A stretch of DNA of 64,000 nucleotides from S5-327 sp965200975. Its GTDB lineage: Bacteria; Chloroflexota; Dehalococcoidia; Lucifugimonadales; Australimonadaceae. Of the stretch, positions 16,528 to 24,749 are shown one piece after another. The stretch's first letter is position 1, and each line of letters opens with the position of its first letter. Location of the stretch: positions 2,170,001 through 2,234,000 of the forward strand of contig OZ241740.1 of assembly GCA_965200975.1 (NCBI GenBank). The letters are read 5' to 3'. The translations under genes were made by a program, and so were the position numbers. Under the pieces are notes generated by a model. It did not search any database. It saw nothing but the letters and a program-made list of their open reading frames with translations, and was not told the origin of the DNA.

Positions 16528-17226
16528 CTACTTGAACAGCTTCAGGAACCGGTCCTGGTATTCGTCGAAGACGCCCCAGCGCTCCATCTCGCGGTGCGCT
16601 TCGCTGGGTTCGATTGCGCCCTTGCGCGCTTGCTCGAGCATCCATTCGATGCGCTGCCACGCGTCGCGGGGCGCCCCGCCTTCCATCTGCAAGAGCCCGC
16701 GCGAGCGCATCTCCGAAGCGTTCTGGCGGGCCGACAGCGCCGTCAGCTCGTAGATGAACTTCATCAGCGACACGTCCCACAGGTCGTCCGACCCCTGGAT
16801 CACTGCCGAGAGCGGCTTCTCGTCGCGGTCGAGCCGCTCAATGATGCGCTGCGTAACCTCGTCGACAGCGCCGGACACGATGGAGGTGTCGGCGCCCTCG
16901 TTCTTGTAGTGGTACATCAGACCGGGTTCGTTCGGCCCAAACTCGTCGATGAGCCATTGCAGGTAACGCTCGGCGTTCTCGCCGAAGCCCTCGTGGCGCA
17001 GAAGGTAGTGCGGAGTGACGACCCGCGGCTGCTCGGCGCGGACGACTCCCTCGCGCACGACCGACTCCTCCGACCCCGCCGGCGGGTTGAACTCCTGATA
17101 CACGGGCGAGGTGACGAGGTAGTAGTGCACCGACGTCGATCCGAAAGTCGCGAGAGCCTGCCTCGGCGGCCGCACCACGCGGGTCTGCTCTATGGCGTCG
17201 AGGAGGCGTTTGTCTTGTTCATCCAT
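16528..17226 (-). CDS. Hypothetical protein, likely cytoplasmic
   Basis: A 232-residue soluble, acidic and aromatic-rich protein. I do not recognise the family. Notable segments are TFGSTSVHYYLVTSPVYQEF near the N-terminus, a central YHYKNEGADTSIVSGAVDEVTQRIIERLD and a helical C-terminus (DAWQRIEWMLEQARKGAIEPSEAHREME). The ATG at 17226 is chosen over an upstream start because the extra residues are low-complexity. It is 4 bases from the HPP gene and probably translated with it. Codon use matches the neighbours. Confidence 0.75.
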   Translation of the reverse strand: MDEQDKRLLDAIEQTRVVRPPRQALATFGSTSVHYYLVTSPVYQEFNPPAGSEESVVREGVVRAEQPRVVTPHYLLRHEGFGENAERYLQWLIDEFGPNEPGLMYHYKNEGADTSIVSGAVDEVTQRIIERLDRDEKPLSAVIQGSDDLWDVSLMKFIYELTALSARQNASEMRSRGLLQMEGGAPRDAWQRIEWMLEQARKGAIEPSEAHREMERWGVFDEYQDRFLKLFK

Positions 17227-17350
17227 ACCGGCATTATATGCCCCCTCGCGGACTTCCGTAGCGAGGAGGCGCCGGGGCGCTGCCACGCTGCTGGGAGAGC
17301 GTCCGCTCCCCCAGACCCCCTGGGGAATTTGGGAGTAGTAGGATTAACCG

Positions 17351-17725
17351 ATGACGCCTATGAGGACGTGGACACAGCCGAGCGCGCCGCGCTTCTGGGC
17401 GGCTCTAGCCGCCGGGCAGTTCGAGCTGCCCCGGTGCGAACGGTGCGGCGCGTGGCAGGGGCCCGACGCGGCGGCGTGCCTGCGCTGCGAGTCTCCGCTT
17501 CTCGCGTGGGCGCCCGCTGCATCCACCGGAACCGTGTTCAGCGTGATGGAGCCCTGGGCGCGGGGCGCGCCGGCGCAGACTATCGCCGTTATCGATCTGG
17601 ACGCAGGGCCGCGGATGATGGGCGCGTTGACAGGAGCGTCCTCGGTGGGAATGCGCGTGGCGGCGCTCCTCGGCGGTGAAACGCGCGACGACCGGCTGCC
17701 GTTGTTTGAGGAATTCGTAAGATAA
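17351..17725 (+). CDS. DUF35-type zinc-ribbon OB-fold protein
   Basis: A 124-residue protein with an N-terminal helix (FWAALAAGQFELPRC), a rubredoxin-like zinc ribbon (CERCG ... CLRCES, residues about 29-48) and an OB-fold (TGTVFSVMEPWARGAPAQTIAVIDLDAGPRMMGAL). DUF35 proteins usually partner thiolases or acyl-CoA-binding enzymes, often with the partner gene adjacent; no thiolase lies here, so it may pair with one elsewhere. The C-terminus is short. It precedes the structured lpdA leader by only a few bases. Confidence 0.85.
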   Translation: MTPMRTWTQPSAPRFWAALAAGQFELPRCERCGAWQGPDAAACLRCESPLLAWAPAASTGTVFSVMEPWARGAPAQTIAVIDLDAGPRMMGALTGASSVGMRVAALLGGETRDDRLPLFEEFVR

Positions 17726-17822
17726 AGGCGAGGCAAACCACCGAAACCCTCAAAGATAGGCTGCGGCTATAGGTCTTGGGGCTGTATCGCCTCTATCGCG
17801 TACGGGTTTCCCCAAAGAGGCG
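17726..17822 (+). ncRNA. Candidate structured RNA ahead of lpdA
   Basis: This leader contains several complementary segments that compete with each other. One set pairs AGGCGA (17726-17731) with TCGCCT (17787-17792), CCC plus AAGA (17747-17756) with TCTTGGG (17774-17780), and ATAG with CTAT inside. The other set pairs GAAACCC (17743-17749) with GGGTTTC (17804-17810) and CGCCTCT (17788-17794) with AGAGGCG (17816-17822). Mutually exclusive helices are typical of riboswitches, but no known class could be matched by eye and no U-tract follows. TATACT at 17832 could instead be a promoter element for lpdA. Confidence 0.3.
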
Positions 17823-17928
17823 TCTCTCATATATACTGCCCTCGGTTGCCGCCCTGGCGGCGGGTTTGCGGCGCACGTATGCAAACTCGCCGAAGGTCTC
17901 TCGGGTTGGCGACCGAAAGGTTTTCTCT

Positions 17929-19305
17929 ATGCCAGACTACGATGTCGCGGTGATTGGCGCGGGGCCCGGAGGCTACGCCGCCGCGATTCGTGCGGCTCAG
18001 CTCGGCCTCAGCACCGTTTGCGTGGAGCGCGAGGCCATCGGCGGCGTTTGCCTCAACTGGGGTTGCATCCCTTCCAAATCGCTTCTGCGGAACGCCGAAG
18101 TGCTCGACCTGGTGCGCCACGCTGCGGACTTCGGCATCGCCATCGACGGCGTCCGCGCCGACTATGCCGCAGCCGTCGCCCGCAGCCGAAGAGTCGTCGA
18201 CAGGCTCGCCAAGGGAGTCGGCGCGCTGTTCCGCAAGAACGGGGTCGGCTACGTCGAGGGCACGGCCCGTATCACCGGCCCGCAGACTATCGAGGTGGAC
18301 GGGCAGCCGCTGGAGGCGGGGCGCCTCATCATCGCCGTAGGGGCGTCGCCGGCAGTCATCCCCGGCATCGAGGTCGACGGCGAGGTCGTGCTCACGTCCC
18401 GGGAGGCCATCGTCGCCGACAGTGCGCCCGAACGCGCGGTGGTCGTGGGGGGCGGGCCCATCGGCGTGGAGTTCGCCTCGATTTACAGCTCGTACGGCGC
18501 CGACGTAACGATAGTGGAGGCGCTGCCCCGGATTCTCCCGCAGGAGGACGCGGAAGCGTCGCATGCCCTTGCCCGCGCGTTCGCCAAGCGCGGCATAACG
18601 CTCCTCGCCGGCGCGTCCGTATCGAGCGTCGCCGTTTCGCGCGGAGAGGCCGTCGTCGAGGTCGCGTCTGCTGACGGCGAAAGAACGCTCGCAGCCGACC
18701 GCGTGCTGATCGCCGTCGGCATCCGTCCGAACACGGAGGGGCTGGGCGCCGAGAACGCGGGAGCTACGCTGCGCCGGGGGTTCGTCGAGGTCGACGATAA
18801 CCTCTCGGCGAACGGAGGCGGCGTCTACGCTGTGGGAGACGTGAACGGGCGGCTGCCGCTCGCGCACGTTGCGGAAGCCGAGGGCGTGTTCGTGGCGGAG
18901 CGCATCGCGGGCCTCGGGCCTCAACCGTTAGACTACCTCTCGATGCCGAGGGCGGCCTACTGTAACCCGCAGGTGGCGAGCATCGGCCTGACCGAAGCCG
19001 AGGCCCGCAGCCGCGGTTACGACGTGAAAGTGGGGAAGTCGCTCTTCCTCGCGAACGGCAAGGCGCTGGCCGTCGGCCACAACGAGGGGTTCGCCAAGAT
19101 TGTGGCCGACGCAGCGACGGGCGAGCTGCTGGGCGCGCATCTGGTCGGCCACGAGGTGACGGAGCTGCTTGGCGAGCTGAGCCTCACCAAGCTGCTCGAC
19201 GGTACGGATATCGAGATCGGGCGGCTCGTCAACGCGCACCCGAGTATGTCGGAGGCAGTCAAGGAGGCTGCGCTGGCCGCGGAAGGCCGCGCAGTCCATA
19301 TCTAG
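17929..19305 (+). CDS. lpdA: Dihydrolipoyl dehydrogenase (E3)
   Basis: FAD-dependent enzyme that reoxidises dihydrolipoamide in 2-oxoacid dehydrogenase and glycine-cleavage complexes. The 458-residue protein shows the FAD loop GAGPGGYAAAIRAAQLG, the redox disulfide GGVCLNWGCIPSKSLL (CxxxxC), the NAD-binding GGGPIGVEFASIYSSYGADVT, and the C-terminal catalytic NAHPSMSEAVKEA with its His-Glu pair. ATG at 17929 has GAAAGG upstream; the open frame before it is leader sequence. The genes of a dehydrogenase complex are not adjacent; korA follows 60 bases later, so its partner complex lies elsewhere. Confidence 0.96.
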   Translation: MPDYDVAVIGAGPGGYAAAIRAAQLGLSTVCVEREAIGGVCLNWGCIPSKSLLRNAEVLDLVRHAADFGIAIDGVRADYAAAVARSRRVVDRLAKGVGALFRKNGVGYVEGTARITGPQTIEVDGQPLEAGRLIIAVGASPAVIPGIEVDGEVVLTSREAIVADSAPERAVVVGGGPIGVEFASIYSSYGADVTIVEALPRILPQEDAEASHALARAFAKRGITLLAGASVSSVAVSRGEAVVEVASADGERTLAADRVLIAVGIRPNTEGLGAENAGATLRRGFVEVDDNLSANGGGVYAVGDVNGRLPLAHVAEAEGVFVAERIAGLGPQPLDYLSMPRAAYCNPQVASIGLTEAEARSRGYDVKVGKSLFLANGKALAVGHNEGFAKIVADAATGELLGAHLVGHEVTELLGELSLTKLLDGTDIEIGRLVNAHPSMSEAVKEAALAAEGRAVHI

Positions 19306-19365
19306 CAGGCTCGACAACAGTGAACGGAACGCTGGATGTGGCGCAATCGCCACGGAGGGATACTG

Positions 19366-21150
19366 ATGAGCGACGGCAAGTTTGATTTCGCCCTGGCGAT
19401 CGGCGGAGAGGCTGGGCAAGGCATCGCCACCCCCGGCGACACCCTCGCCCGCCTGTTCGTCCGGCGCGGGCTGCATCTGTCCACCTACAACGCCTACCAG
19501 TCGATTATTCGCGGAGGGCACATCTTCCTTACCGTCCGCGTCTCGGACGAAGAAGTGCTGAGCCACGGCGACCGGCTCGATATGCTGCTCTCCCTGAACC
19601 AGGACACCATCGACCGGCATCTCCGGCTTCTCGACGACGGCGCAGTGGCCCTCTACAACAGCGACACGATAACGCCGGGAGAAGCGGCGGACGGGGTGCA
19701 GCTCTGCCCGTTGCCGGTGAACGAACTTACCGGCTCTACGCGAGCGGGACTGAACCAGAACACCGTCGCCCTCGGCGCGATGATGCACCTGCTGGGGCTG
19801 GACTTCTCGATTCTCGAGTCGAGCATCACGCAGCAGTTCGCCCGCAAGGGCGAGGACGTAGTGAACGAGAACGTGCGGGTGGCGCTCGCCGGCTACACGC
19901 ACGCGCAGGAGAATTTTGTTCCCTTCCCGCAGCGGGTGCCGGAGGGAGGCGAGCCCAAGGCTATGTGGTCCGGCAACGAGGCTCTGGCCATGGGAGGCGC
20001 CGCCGCCGGCGTGAAGTTCTACGCAGCCTACCCCATGAGCCCTTCCACCGGCGTTCTCCACTGGTACGCCCAGCACGCGCGGAACCTGGGCATCATGGTC
20101 CGTCAGGTCGAGGACGAAATCGGCGTCGCCAATATGGTCATCGGCGCCGCGCACACGGGCGCGCGCGCAATGTGCGCGACTTCGGGCGGGGGTTTCGCCC
20201 TGATGACCGAGGCCATCGGCGCGGCCTCCATGATGGAGATACCCTGCGTGTTCATTAACGTGCAGCGGGCAGGCCCCTCCACAGGGGTTCCCACCAAGAC
20301 GGAGCAGGGCGACCTGTGGCAGGCCCTCGGCGCCAGCCAGGGCGATTTCCAGCGCCTCATCGTCTCTCCTCTCGACGCGCTGGACGCCTTCAACACGGTG
20401 CCCGAGGTGTTCAACCTCGCCGACAAGCTCCAGTGCCCCGCCATTATCCTGTCCGACCTGCTCATCTCCGAGGGCCGCTTTAGCGTCAACCCGAACGATC
20501 TCGACTTCCAGCCGGAGATCGACCGCGGCGAGCTCATCCTGGAGCCGCCGGAGTCCAACGGCGCCCCGTATCAGCGCTACGAGGACACCCCGTCCGGCGT
20601 TTCACCGCGCGCCGTCCCCGGCGTAGAGGGGCACATTCACACCGTCGCCACGGACGAGCACGACGAGACGTCGCGGCTGCTGTCCGACGAGTTCACGAAC
20701 CCTCTCAAGCGCCGCGCCTCAGTCGAAAAGCGCGCCAGGAAGTTCGAGAACGTCGGCAGCCTTATGGACGCTCCCCGCATCGAGGGGCCGGCGGACGCCG
20801 ACGTTACGCTCGTCGGCTGGGGCTCCACCTACGGGGTCATTAAGGAAGCCATCGGCCAGCTTGCAGGGCGCGGCGTGGCGGTGAACCACTTGCCTATCAA
20901 GTGGATCGTTCCGTTCCATGCGGACGAGGTGACGGCGGCGCTCGATGGCCGAAAGTTCATCATCGTCGAGAACAACCAGACAGGCCAGTTCGCGCGCTAT
21001 CTGCGGAGCGAGACCGGCCTGAAGGCGGACGGGCATATCCGCAAGTACGACGGCGAGCCGTTCGCCCCGCATCACATCGCCGACGGCGTCGTCGAGTTCC
21101 TCAACGAGGGAACCGCCGTCTTTGTCCCGCAGCAAGAAATTATCGTCTAG
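19366..21150 (+). CDS. korA: 2-oxoacid:ferredoxin oxidoreductase, fused gamma-alpha subunit
   Basis: Part of the oxygen-sensitive enzyme that decarboxylates a 2-oxoacid (2-oxoglutarate or pyruvate) to acyl-CoA and reduces ferredoxin. The 594 residues hold an N-terminal gamma domain (IGGEAGQGIATPGDTLARL, YNAYQSIIRGGHIFLTVRVSD) and the alpha pyrimidine-binding domain (FYAAYPMSPSTGVLHW, TSGGGFALMTEAIGAA) with a C-terminal transketolase-like domain (VTLVGWGSTYGVIKEAI, FIIVENNQTGQFARYLRSETG). The YPMSPST motif replaces the usual YPITPSS. ATG at 19366 has a GGAGGG ribosome site. Together with korB this is the two-subunit form typical of 2-oxoglutarate enzymes. Confidence 0.94.
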   Translation: MSDGKFDFALAIGGEAGQGIATPGDTLARLFVRRGLHLSTYNAYQSIIRGGHIFLTVRVSDEEVLSHGDRLDMLLSLNQDTIDRHLRLLDDGAVALYNSDTITPGEAADGVQLCPLPVNELTGSTRAGLNQNTVALGAMMHLLGLDFSILESSITQQFARKGEDVVNENVRVALAGYTHAQENFVPFPQRVPEGGEPKAMWSGNEALAMGGAAAGVKFYAAYPMSPSTGVLHWYAQHARNLGIMVRQVEDEIGVANMVIGAAHTGARAMCATSGGGFALMTEAIGAASMMEIPCVFINVQRAGPSTGVPTKTEQGDLWQALGASQGDFQRLIVSPLDALDAFNTVPEVFNLADKLQCPAIILSDLLISEGRFSVNPNDLDFQPEIDRGELILEPPESNGAPYQRYEDTPSGVSPRAVPGVEGHIHTVATDEHDETSRLLSDEFTNPLKRRASVEKRARKFENVGSLMDAPRIEGPADADVTLVGWGSTYGVIKEAIGQLAGRGVAVNHLPIKWIVPFHADEVTAALDGRKFIIVENNQTGQFARYLRSETGLKADGHIRKYDGEPFAPHHIADGVVEFLNEGTAVFVPQQEIIV

Positions 21151-21177
21151 CCTGCGCCGCCGGCCAAGGAGAACGTC

Positions 21178-22053
21178 ATGACGACCATTCAACTGACTGC
21201 CAAAGACTTCAAGGGGAGCGTCGACCCCGACTGGTGCCCCGGCTGCGGGGACTTCGGCGTGCTGAACAGCCTGCAGCGGGCCTGCGCAGATCTTGCCCTG
21301 AAGCCCCACGAAATTGTCACGGTGAGCGGCATCGGGTGCTCTTCCAACCTCCCCGGCTATATCAACACCTACGGCATGCACACGCTGCACGGCCGCTCGC
21401 TTGTCTTCGCCACCGGGGTCAAGATGGCCAACCACGAGCTCACCGTCATCGCCACCGGAGGCGACGGCGACGGCTACGGCATTGGCGGCAACCACTTCGT
21501 CCACACCGCCCGCCGCAACGTCGACCTCACCTACGTGGTGATGAACAACCAGATATACGGCCTCACTACCGGCCAGGTATCCCCAACCAGCCGCATCGGC
21601 CAGCGCACCAAGAGCACGCCGTTCGGCAGCGTCGAGTACCCGCTGAACCCCATCACCGCGGCGATTATGAACGGCGCGACTTACGTGGCCCGCGGCTACT
21701 CCGGCGACATCCGGCACCTCACCGACCTCATCAAGGGCGGCATCGAACATCAGGGCTTCTCCCTTATTGACGTCTTCAGCCCATGCGTCACCTTCAACCT
21801 CGACAACACCCACGCGTTCTTCAAGGCGCACATCAGGAAGCTCGAGGACGACGGCCACGACACGAGCGACTGGACCGCCGCCTGCGAGAAGGCCATGGTG
21901 TGGGGCGACCAGATATACATCGGCAAGTTCTTCGAAGTCGAACAGGACTCGCTGAGCGAACTCGAACCGGTTCTGCGCGACGGCCCCATGGCCAAGCGGC
22001 AGGGAGGCGTAACGCCTGATCAGGCCGAGCGCATCCTGCAGCGCATGATGTAG
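21178..22053 (+). CDS. korB: 2-oxoacid:ferredoxin oxidoreductase, beta subunit
   Basis: The thiamine-diphosphate-binding subunit partnering the upstream korA. The 291 residues include the iron-sulfur cysteines WCPGCGDFG, the third Cys in GIGCSSNLPGY, and the ThDP motif TGGDGDGYGIGGNHF followed by VVMNNQIYGLTTGQ. The ATG follows an AAGGAG ribosome site and lies 27 bases after korA, so the two are co-translated. Whether the physiological substrate is 2-oxoglutarate or pyruvate cannot be told; the two-gene form favours 2-oxoglutarate. Confidence 0.95.
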   Translation: MTTIQLTAKDFKGSVDPDWCPGCGDFGVLNSLQRACADLALKPHEIVTVSGIGCSSNLPGYINTYGMHTLHGRSLVFATGVKMANHELTVIATGGDGDGYGIGGNHFVHTARRNVDLTYVVMNNQIYGLTTGQVSPTSRIGQRTKSTPFGSVEYPLNPITAAIMNGATYVARGYSGDIRHLTDLIKGGIEHQGFSLIDVFSPCVTFNLDNTHAFFKAHIRKLEDDGHDTSDWTAACEKAMVWGDQIYIGKFFEVEQDSLSELEPVLRDGPMAKRQGGVTPDQAERILQRMM

Positions 22054-22063
22054 GGCTTTGCGC

Positions 22064-22103
22064 CCCGGCGCTCTCTCTCCGTAAGTAGCGAGAGAGCGCC
22101 GGG
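22064..22103 (+). terminator. Strong GC hairpin after korB
   Basis: A perfect 14-bp stem (22064-22077 with 22090-22103) closes a 12-base loop directly after the korB stop. No U-tract follows, so it may stabilise the mRNA 3' end or mark Rho-dependent termination rather than act as an intrinsic terminator. Confidence 0.5.
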
Positions 22104-22145
22104 ATAGTTGGCCGAGGGCGGCGTTCAGCCGCGGCCTGTGCGGGC

Positions 22146-23087
22146 ATGCCCCTAACTCCCGAACAACAGAACGAGATAGACGCGCTCCGGAGCGAGAGCA
22201 ACCGGACTCGTCGCGCGACTGCGCCCGCGCTCGAAGCAGTCCTCTACGAACCGCTGCCTGTGCTCGACCACGGCTTTGTGCGCGTGATCGACTATATGGG
22301 CGACGACGGCGCAGTCGTGCAGGCGGCGCGGGTGTCCTACGGGCGCGGAACGAAACGCTCGCGCGACGACCAGGGGCTCATCAACTATCTGATGCGCAAC
22401 GGCCATACGTCGCCGTTCGAGATGTGCGAAATCAAGCTGCACGTCAAGCTCCCCATCTTCGTGGCGCGGCAGTGGATCCGCCACCGCACCGCGAACGTCA
22501 ACGAGTACTCCGCGCGCTACTCCGTGCTCGACAGCGAATTCTACGTTCCTGCCGCCGGGCAGCTCGCCGGGCAGTCCGACGCCAATCGTCAGGGGCGCGC
22601 AGGAGCGCTTGAGGCCGACCGCGCCGCGCAGGCGCTCGAACTGCTGCGGGCGGATGCCGCGCAGGCGTTCGAGCACTACTACGCGATGCTCAACGAGGGC
22701 GAATCGGACTCGCAGGCCGGCTCCGGCTCGCCGGGGCTCGCCCGCGAGCTGGCGCGCATCGGGTTGCCGCTTAGCACGTACACGCAGTGGTACTGGAAGA
22801 CCGACCTCCACAACCTGCTGCACTTCCTCGCCCTCCGCTACGACGCCCACGCGCAGTGGGAGATCCGCGAGTACGCCCGCGTCATCCTCGACGAGGTTGT
22901 AGAGCCCTGGGTCCCATCCGTAGCCCAGGCGTTCCGCAACTACCGGCTGGGCGGCGCGCGCCTGAGCGCGGAAGGGCTCGATGTCGTGAAGCGCATGCTT
23001 GCCGGCGAGGCGATCGACCCTTCGGCGCTGAAGATGTCGCCGCGCGAGTGGCGCGAGCTTCGCGCCACCCTCGGCCTCGACGAATAA
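22146..23087 (+). CDS. thyX: FAD-dependent thymidylate synthase
   Basis: Makes dTMP from dUMP using methylenetetrahydrofolate and NADPH through FAD, in place of ThyA. The 313-residue protein carries the ThyX signature RHRTANVNEYSARYS (RHRxxxxNExSxRY) at about residues 118-132 and the downstream dUMP-binding region (DLHNLLHFLALRYDAHAQWEIREYA). It is longer than the roughly 220-250 residues of minimal ThyX enzymes, with an N-terminal extension and a C-terminal helical tail. It follows korB by 92 bases with a hairpin between, so it is probably independent. A bidirectional terminator lies after it. Confidence 0.95.
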   Translation: MPLTPEQQNEIDALRSESNRTRRATAPALEAVLYEPLPVLDHGFVRVIDYMGDDGAVVQAARVSYGRGTKRSRDDQGLINYLMRNGHTSPFEMCEIKLHVKLPIFVARQWIRHRTANVNEYSARYSVLDSEFYVPAAGQLAGQSDANRQGRAGALEADRAAQALELLRADAAQAFEHYYAMLNEGESDSQAGSGSPGLARELARIGLPLSTYTQWYWKTDLHNLLHFLALRYDAHAQWEIREYARVILDEVVEPWVPSVAQAFRNYRLGGARLSAEGLDVVKRMLAGEAIDPSALKMSPREWRELRATLGLDE

Positions 23088-23182
23088 CCCTGCCCTTACC
23101 TACTCCCCCTGCTTCCTCCTTTGCCGTGCAGCGACGCAGAGGAGGGAGTTGCAGCGGCGAAACGCAGGGCGGCGACGCACAG

Positions 23183-23214
23183 AAAGAGCCCCCGGGGCAT
23201 GCCGGGGGCTCTTT
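23183..23214. terminator. Bidirectional intrinsic terminator between thyX and the surface-protein gene
   Basis: A perfect 13-bp stem, with arms 23183-23195 and 23202-23214 around a six-base loop, sits between two convergent genes. The arms begin and end in AAA and TTT, giving short U-runs in both directions, as expected for a shared terminator. Confidence 0.8.
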
Positions 23215-23241
23215 GTCTAGCGGTGTTGCTGCGCTGGCTGG

Positions 23242-24315
23242 TTAGGCGGCTACCCTGCGTCCGCGGAAGACCAGCAATCCGCCGCCGATGACCAGGGCCG
23301 AGCCTGCGGCCAGTGCGAGGATGGCCAGGAGCGAGACGGTGGAGTCGCCTGCGGCAGGCGGCTCGCCAAACCCGAGCTTGAACTGGCTAAGGTCCTGCGA
23401 CTTGTGGTAGACGGTGCGCGCGCCGCCTACTGAATTGGAGCTGCCCGGCCCGTTCTCGCCGTAGAGCACGCGGCTGGAGAGGGAGAGCAGGTTCTCGACT
23501 TCCTTCGCGACGCGGAGGTCTTGCGTGGTGGCGTTGATGATGCGCAGGGCTACGTCGCGTACGCGCCGGGCTTCCCCGACCGTCCTGTCGGCGGCAGTGA
23601 CGATATCGTCGGCTGTGTCCTCGATGTCCTCGTCGTCGTTGGCTGCGTTCTTGGCTGTCCTTGCCATGTCGCGGACATCCGGAGCGTGGCCCATGATGCC
23701 CCGCCCGTCGCCGGGGTTGGCGCCCTCGGCGTTGTAGTTTGCGCCAGAGACGCCTTCGATGAGGTTGATGATGCTTTGGGCGATAACCTTCTGCTCGTCG
23801 AGCGAGAGGTCCTCTTCCTGAGCGCTCATGGCGTAGTCGTTAGCCATCTGCGCCTGGCTGTACATGCCGCTGGCGGGGCCGCCTTCGCCGGTGAGTTTGT
23901 TGCTCCAGTACGAAACGGCAATCGGCACGGAGTCGCCGTAGGCGATCTCGCCGGACGGCTCAGGGTCTGAGTCGGGGTTAGGCTCGATGGTGAGGACAAA
24001 GGTCGGGTACCGGGCGAGCAGGTTCTCGCCGTCGGGAGAGACGTACGTGCCTATCGGCTCGGAGTCGCGCCCGTAGACGCCGGTACTCACCTTGTTCCCT
24101 GCAATGTCGATAAGCCAGCCCTCGTACTGGGAGCCGGGCGAGAGGACAGCGGCGCTGTCAAGGTCTACGACGAGGCTGTCGCTCATGGCGTCGGCGTCGC
24201 GGAAGTTAGCGGAGCCGCCAAGCACGACTTCCTGAGCGCTTGCGGTGAGCGTCATAAGCATCGTCAGCATAAGCGCCAAGGCGATACTGGCAGAGAGATT
24301 CCGGCGCATGGACAT
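23242..24315 (-). CDS. Exported, C-terminally membrane-anchored protein with an anti-sigma-K-like ectodomain
   Basis: A 357-residue secreted protein of unknown role. The N-terminus (MSMRRNLSASIALALMLTMLMTLTASAQ) is a clear signal peptide. Next comes a beta-rich domain with YEGWLID, STGVYGRDSEPIGTY and VLTIEPNPDSDPEPSG, which recalls the extracellular domain of anti-sigma-K (RskA) factors. A long, mainly helical, acidic region (about residues 200-290) follows. The C-terminus ends in a glycine-alanine-rich membrane helix and FRGRRVAA, like a sorting-type anchor but without LPXTG. AGGAGG precedes ATG 24315. It is convergent with thyX and its upstream gap holds the riboswitch region in the other direction. 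Confidence 0.82.
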   Translation of the reverse strand: MSMRRNLSASIALALMLTMLMTLTASAQEVVLGGSANFRDADAMSDSLVVDLDSAAVLSPGSQYEGWLIDIAGNKVSTGVYGRDSEPIGTYVSPDGENLLARYPTFVLTIEPNPDSDPEPSGEIAYGDSVPIAVSYWSNKLTGEGGPASGMYSQAQMANDYAMSAQEEDLSLDEQKVIAQSIINLIEGVSGANYNAEGANPGDGRGIMGHAPDVRDMARTAKNAANDDEDIEDTADDIVTAADRTVGEARRVRDVALRIINATTQDLRVAKEVENLLSLSSRVLYGENGPGSSNSVGGARTVYHKSQDLSQFKLGFGEPPAAGDSTVSLLAILALAAGSALVIGGGLLVFRGRRVAA

Positions 24316-24528
24316 TCCGCCTCCTATTCGTTCGATGGATCGGGGCGCTCGACCCGGACGCCGCTGGAGCATCGCCCCGCATACCCGCACTGAGCGCCAA
24401 TTCGTTCCTGGCCACAGGCTGCCGCGCCGCATTATAGAGCATCAGCGCGAATCCGCCATAGGTTAGCGTGGCAACTTTACCCATTGATTGGGCGCAGGCG
24501 ACTCTTGCGAATACGCGCAAGTCTACGG

Positions 24529-24558
24529 TTGACCTCTCGCCCCATTCAAGTCTACCAT
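24529..24558 (+). promoter_or_regulatory. Predicted promoter of the thiamine salvage operon
   Basis: TTGACC (24529-24534), an 18-base spacer and TACCAT (24553-24558). Transcription would start near 24565, about 23 bases before the riboswitch aptamer. Confidence 0.5.
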
Positions 24559-24587
24559 GGCCCCACAATTGCATAGTGCGCCGTTCA

Positions 24588-24668
24588 GGGGAGCCGGCCC
24601 GCCGGGCTGGCTGAGAGGCTTACGAGCGACCCTATGAACCTGACCTGGGTTATGCCAGCGGAGGGAGA
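24588..24668 (+). promoter_or_regulatory. TPP riboswitch (THI element)
   Basis: The conserved aptamer is complete: GGGGAGCC at the 5' side, GGCTGAGAGG, then ACCCTATGAACCTGACCTGG and TATGCCAGCGGAGGGAG. These are the invariant thiamine-pyrophosphate-binding segments of the THI-box. It precedes a terminator hairpin and the SSS transporter, tenA and thiD, so it should switch off the operon when thiamine pyrophosphate is plentiful. Confidence 0.97.
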
Positions 24669-24689
24669 GCGACTTGCGGCATCGTCATT

Positions 24690-24722
24690 AAGGGCCGCTC
24701 CTCACCGTGGAGCGGCCCTTTC
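24690..24722 (+). terminator. Riboswitch expression-platform terminator
   Basis: A perfect 12-bp stem (24690-24701 with 24709-24720) with a seven-base loop follows the TPP aptamer by about 20 bases and is followed by a weak U-rich stretch (TCGTCCTTAA). It would stop transcription before the transporter when TPP is bound. The alternative antiterminator pairing was not resolved. Confidence 0.75.
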
Positions 24723-24749
24723 GTCCTTAACTTCCGCAGGAGGCTGCGC

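Larger units (their letters stand above)
24316..24749. other. Divergent gap holding the thiamine riboswitch region
   Basis: This 434-base gap lies between the surface-protein gene (minus) and the thiamine operon (plus). The plus-strand half contains the promoter, TPP aptamer and terminator described separately. The minus-strand half (about 24320-24520) should hold the surface-gene promoter, but none is convincing. Confidence 0.7.

Noticed and set aside
17726..17928. Known riboswitch class (c-di-GMP-I, TPP, cobalamin, glycine) before lpdA
   Set aside because: Key invariant segments of these classes are absent, so only a generic structured-RNA candidate was kept.
17929..22053. Pyruvate dehydrogenase complex operon
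   Set aside because: Only E3 (lpdA) is present; the following genes are ferredoxin-dependent oxidoreductase subunits, not E1/E2.
23242..24315. Sortase-anchored LPXTG protein
   Set aside because: The C-terminal helix and basic tail are present but no LPXTG-like motif precedes the helix.
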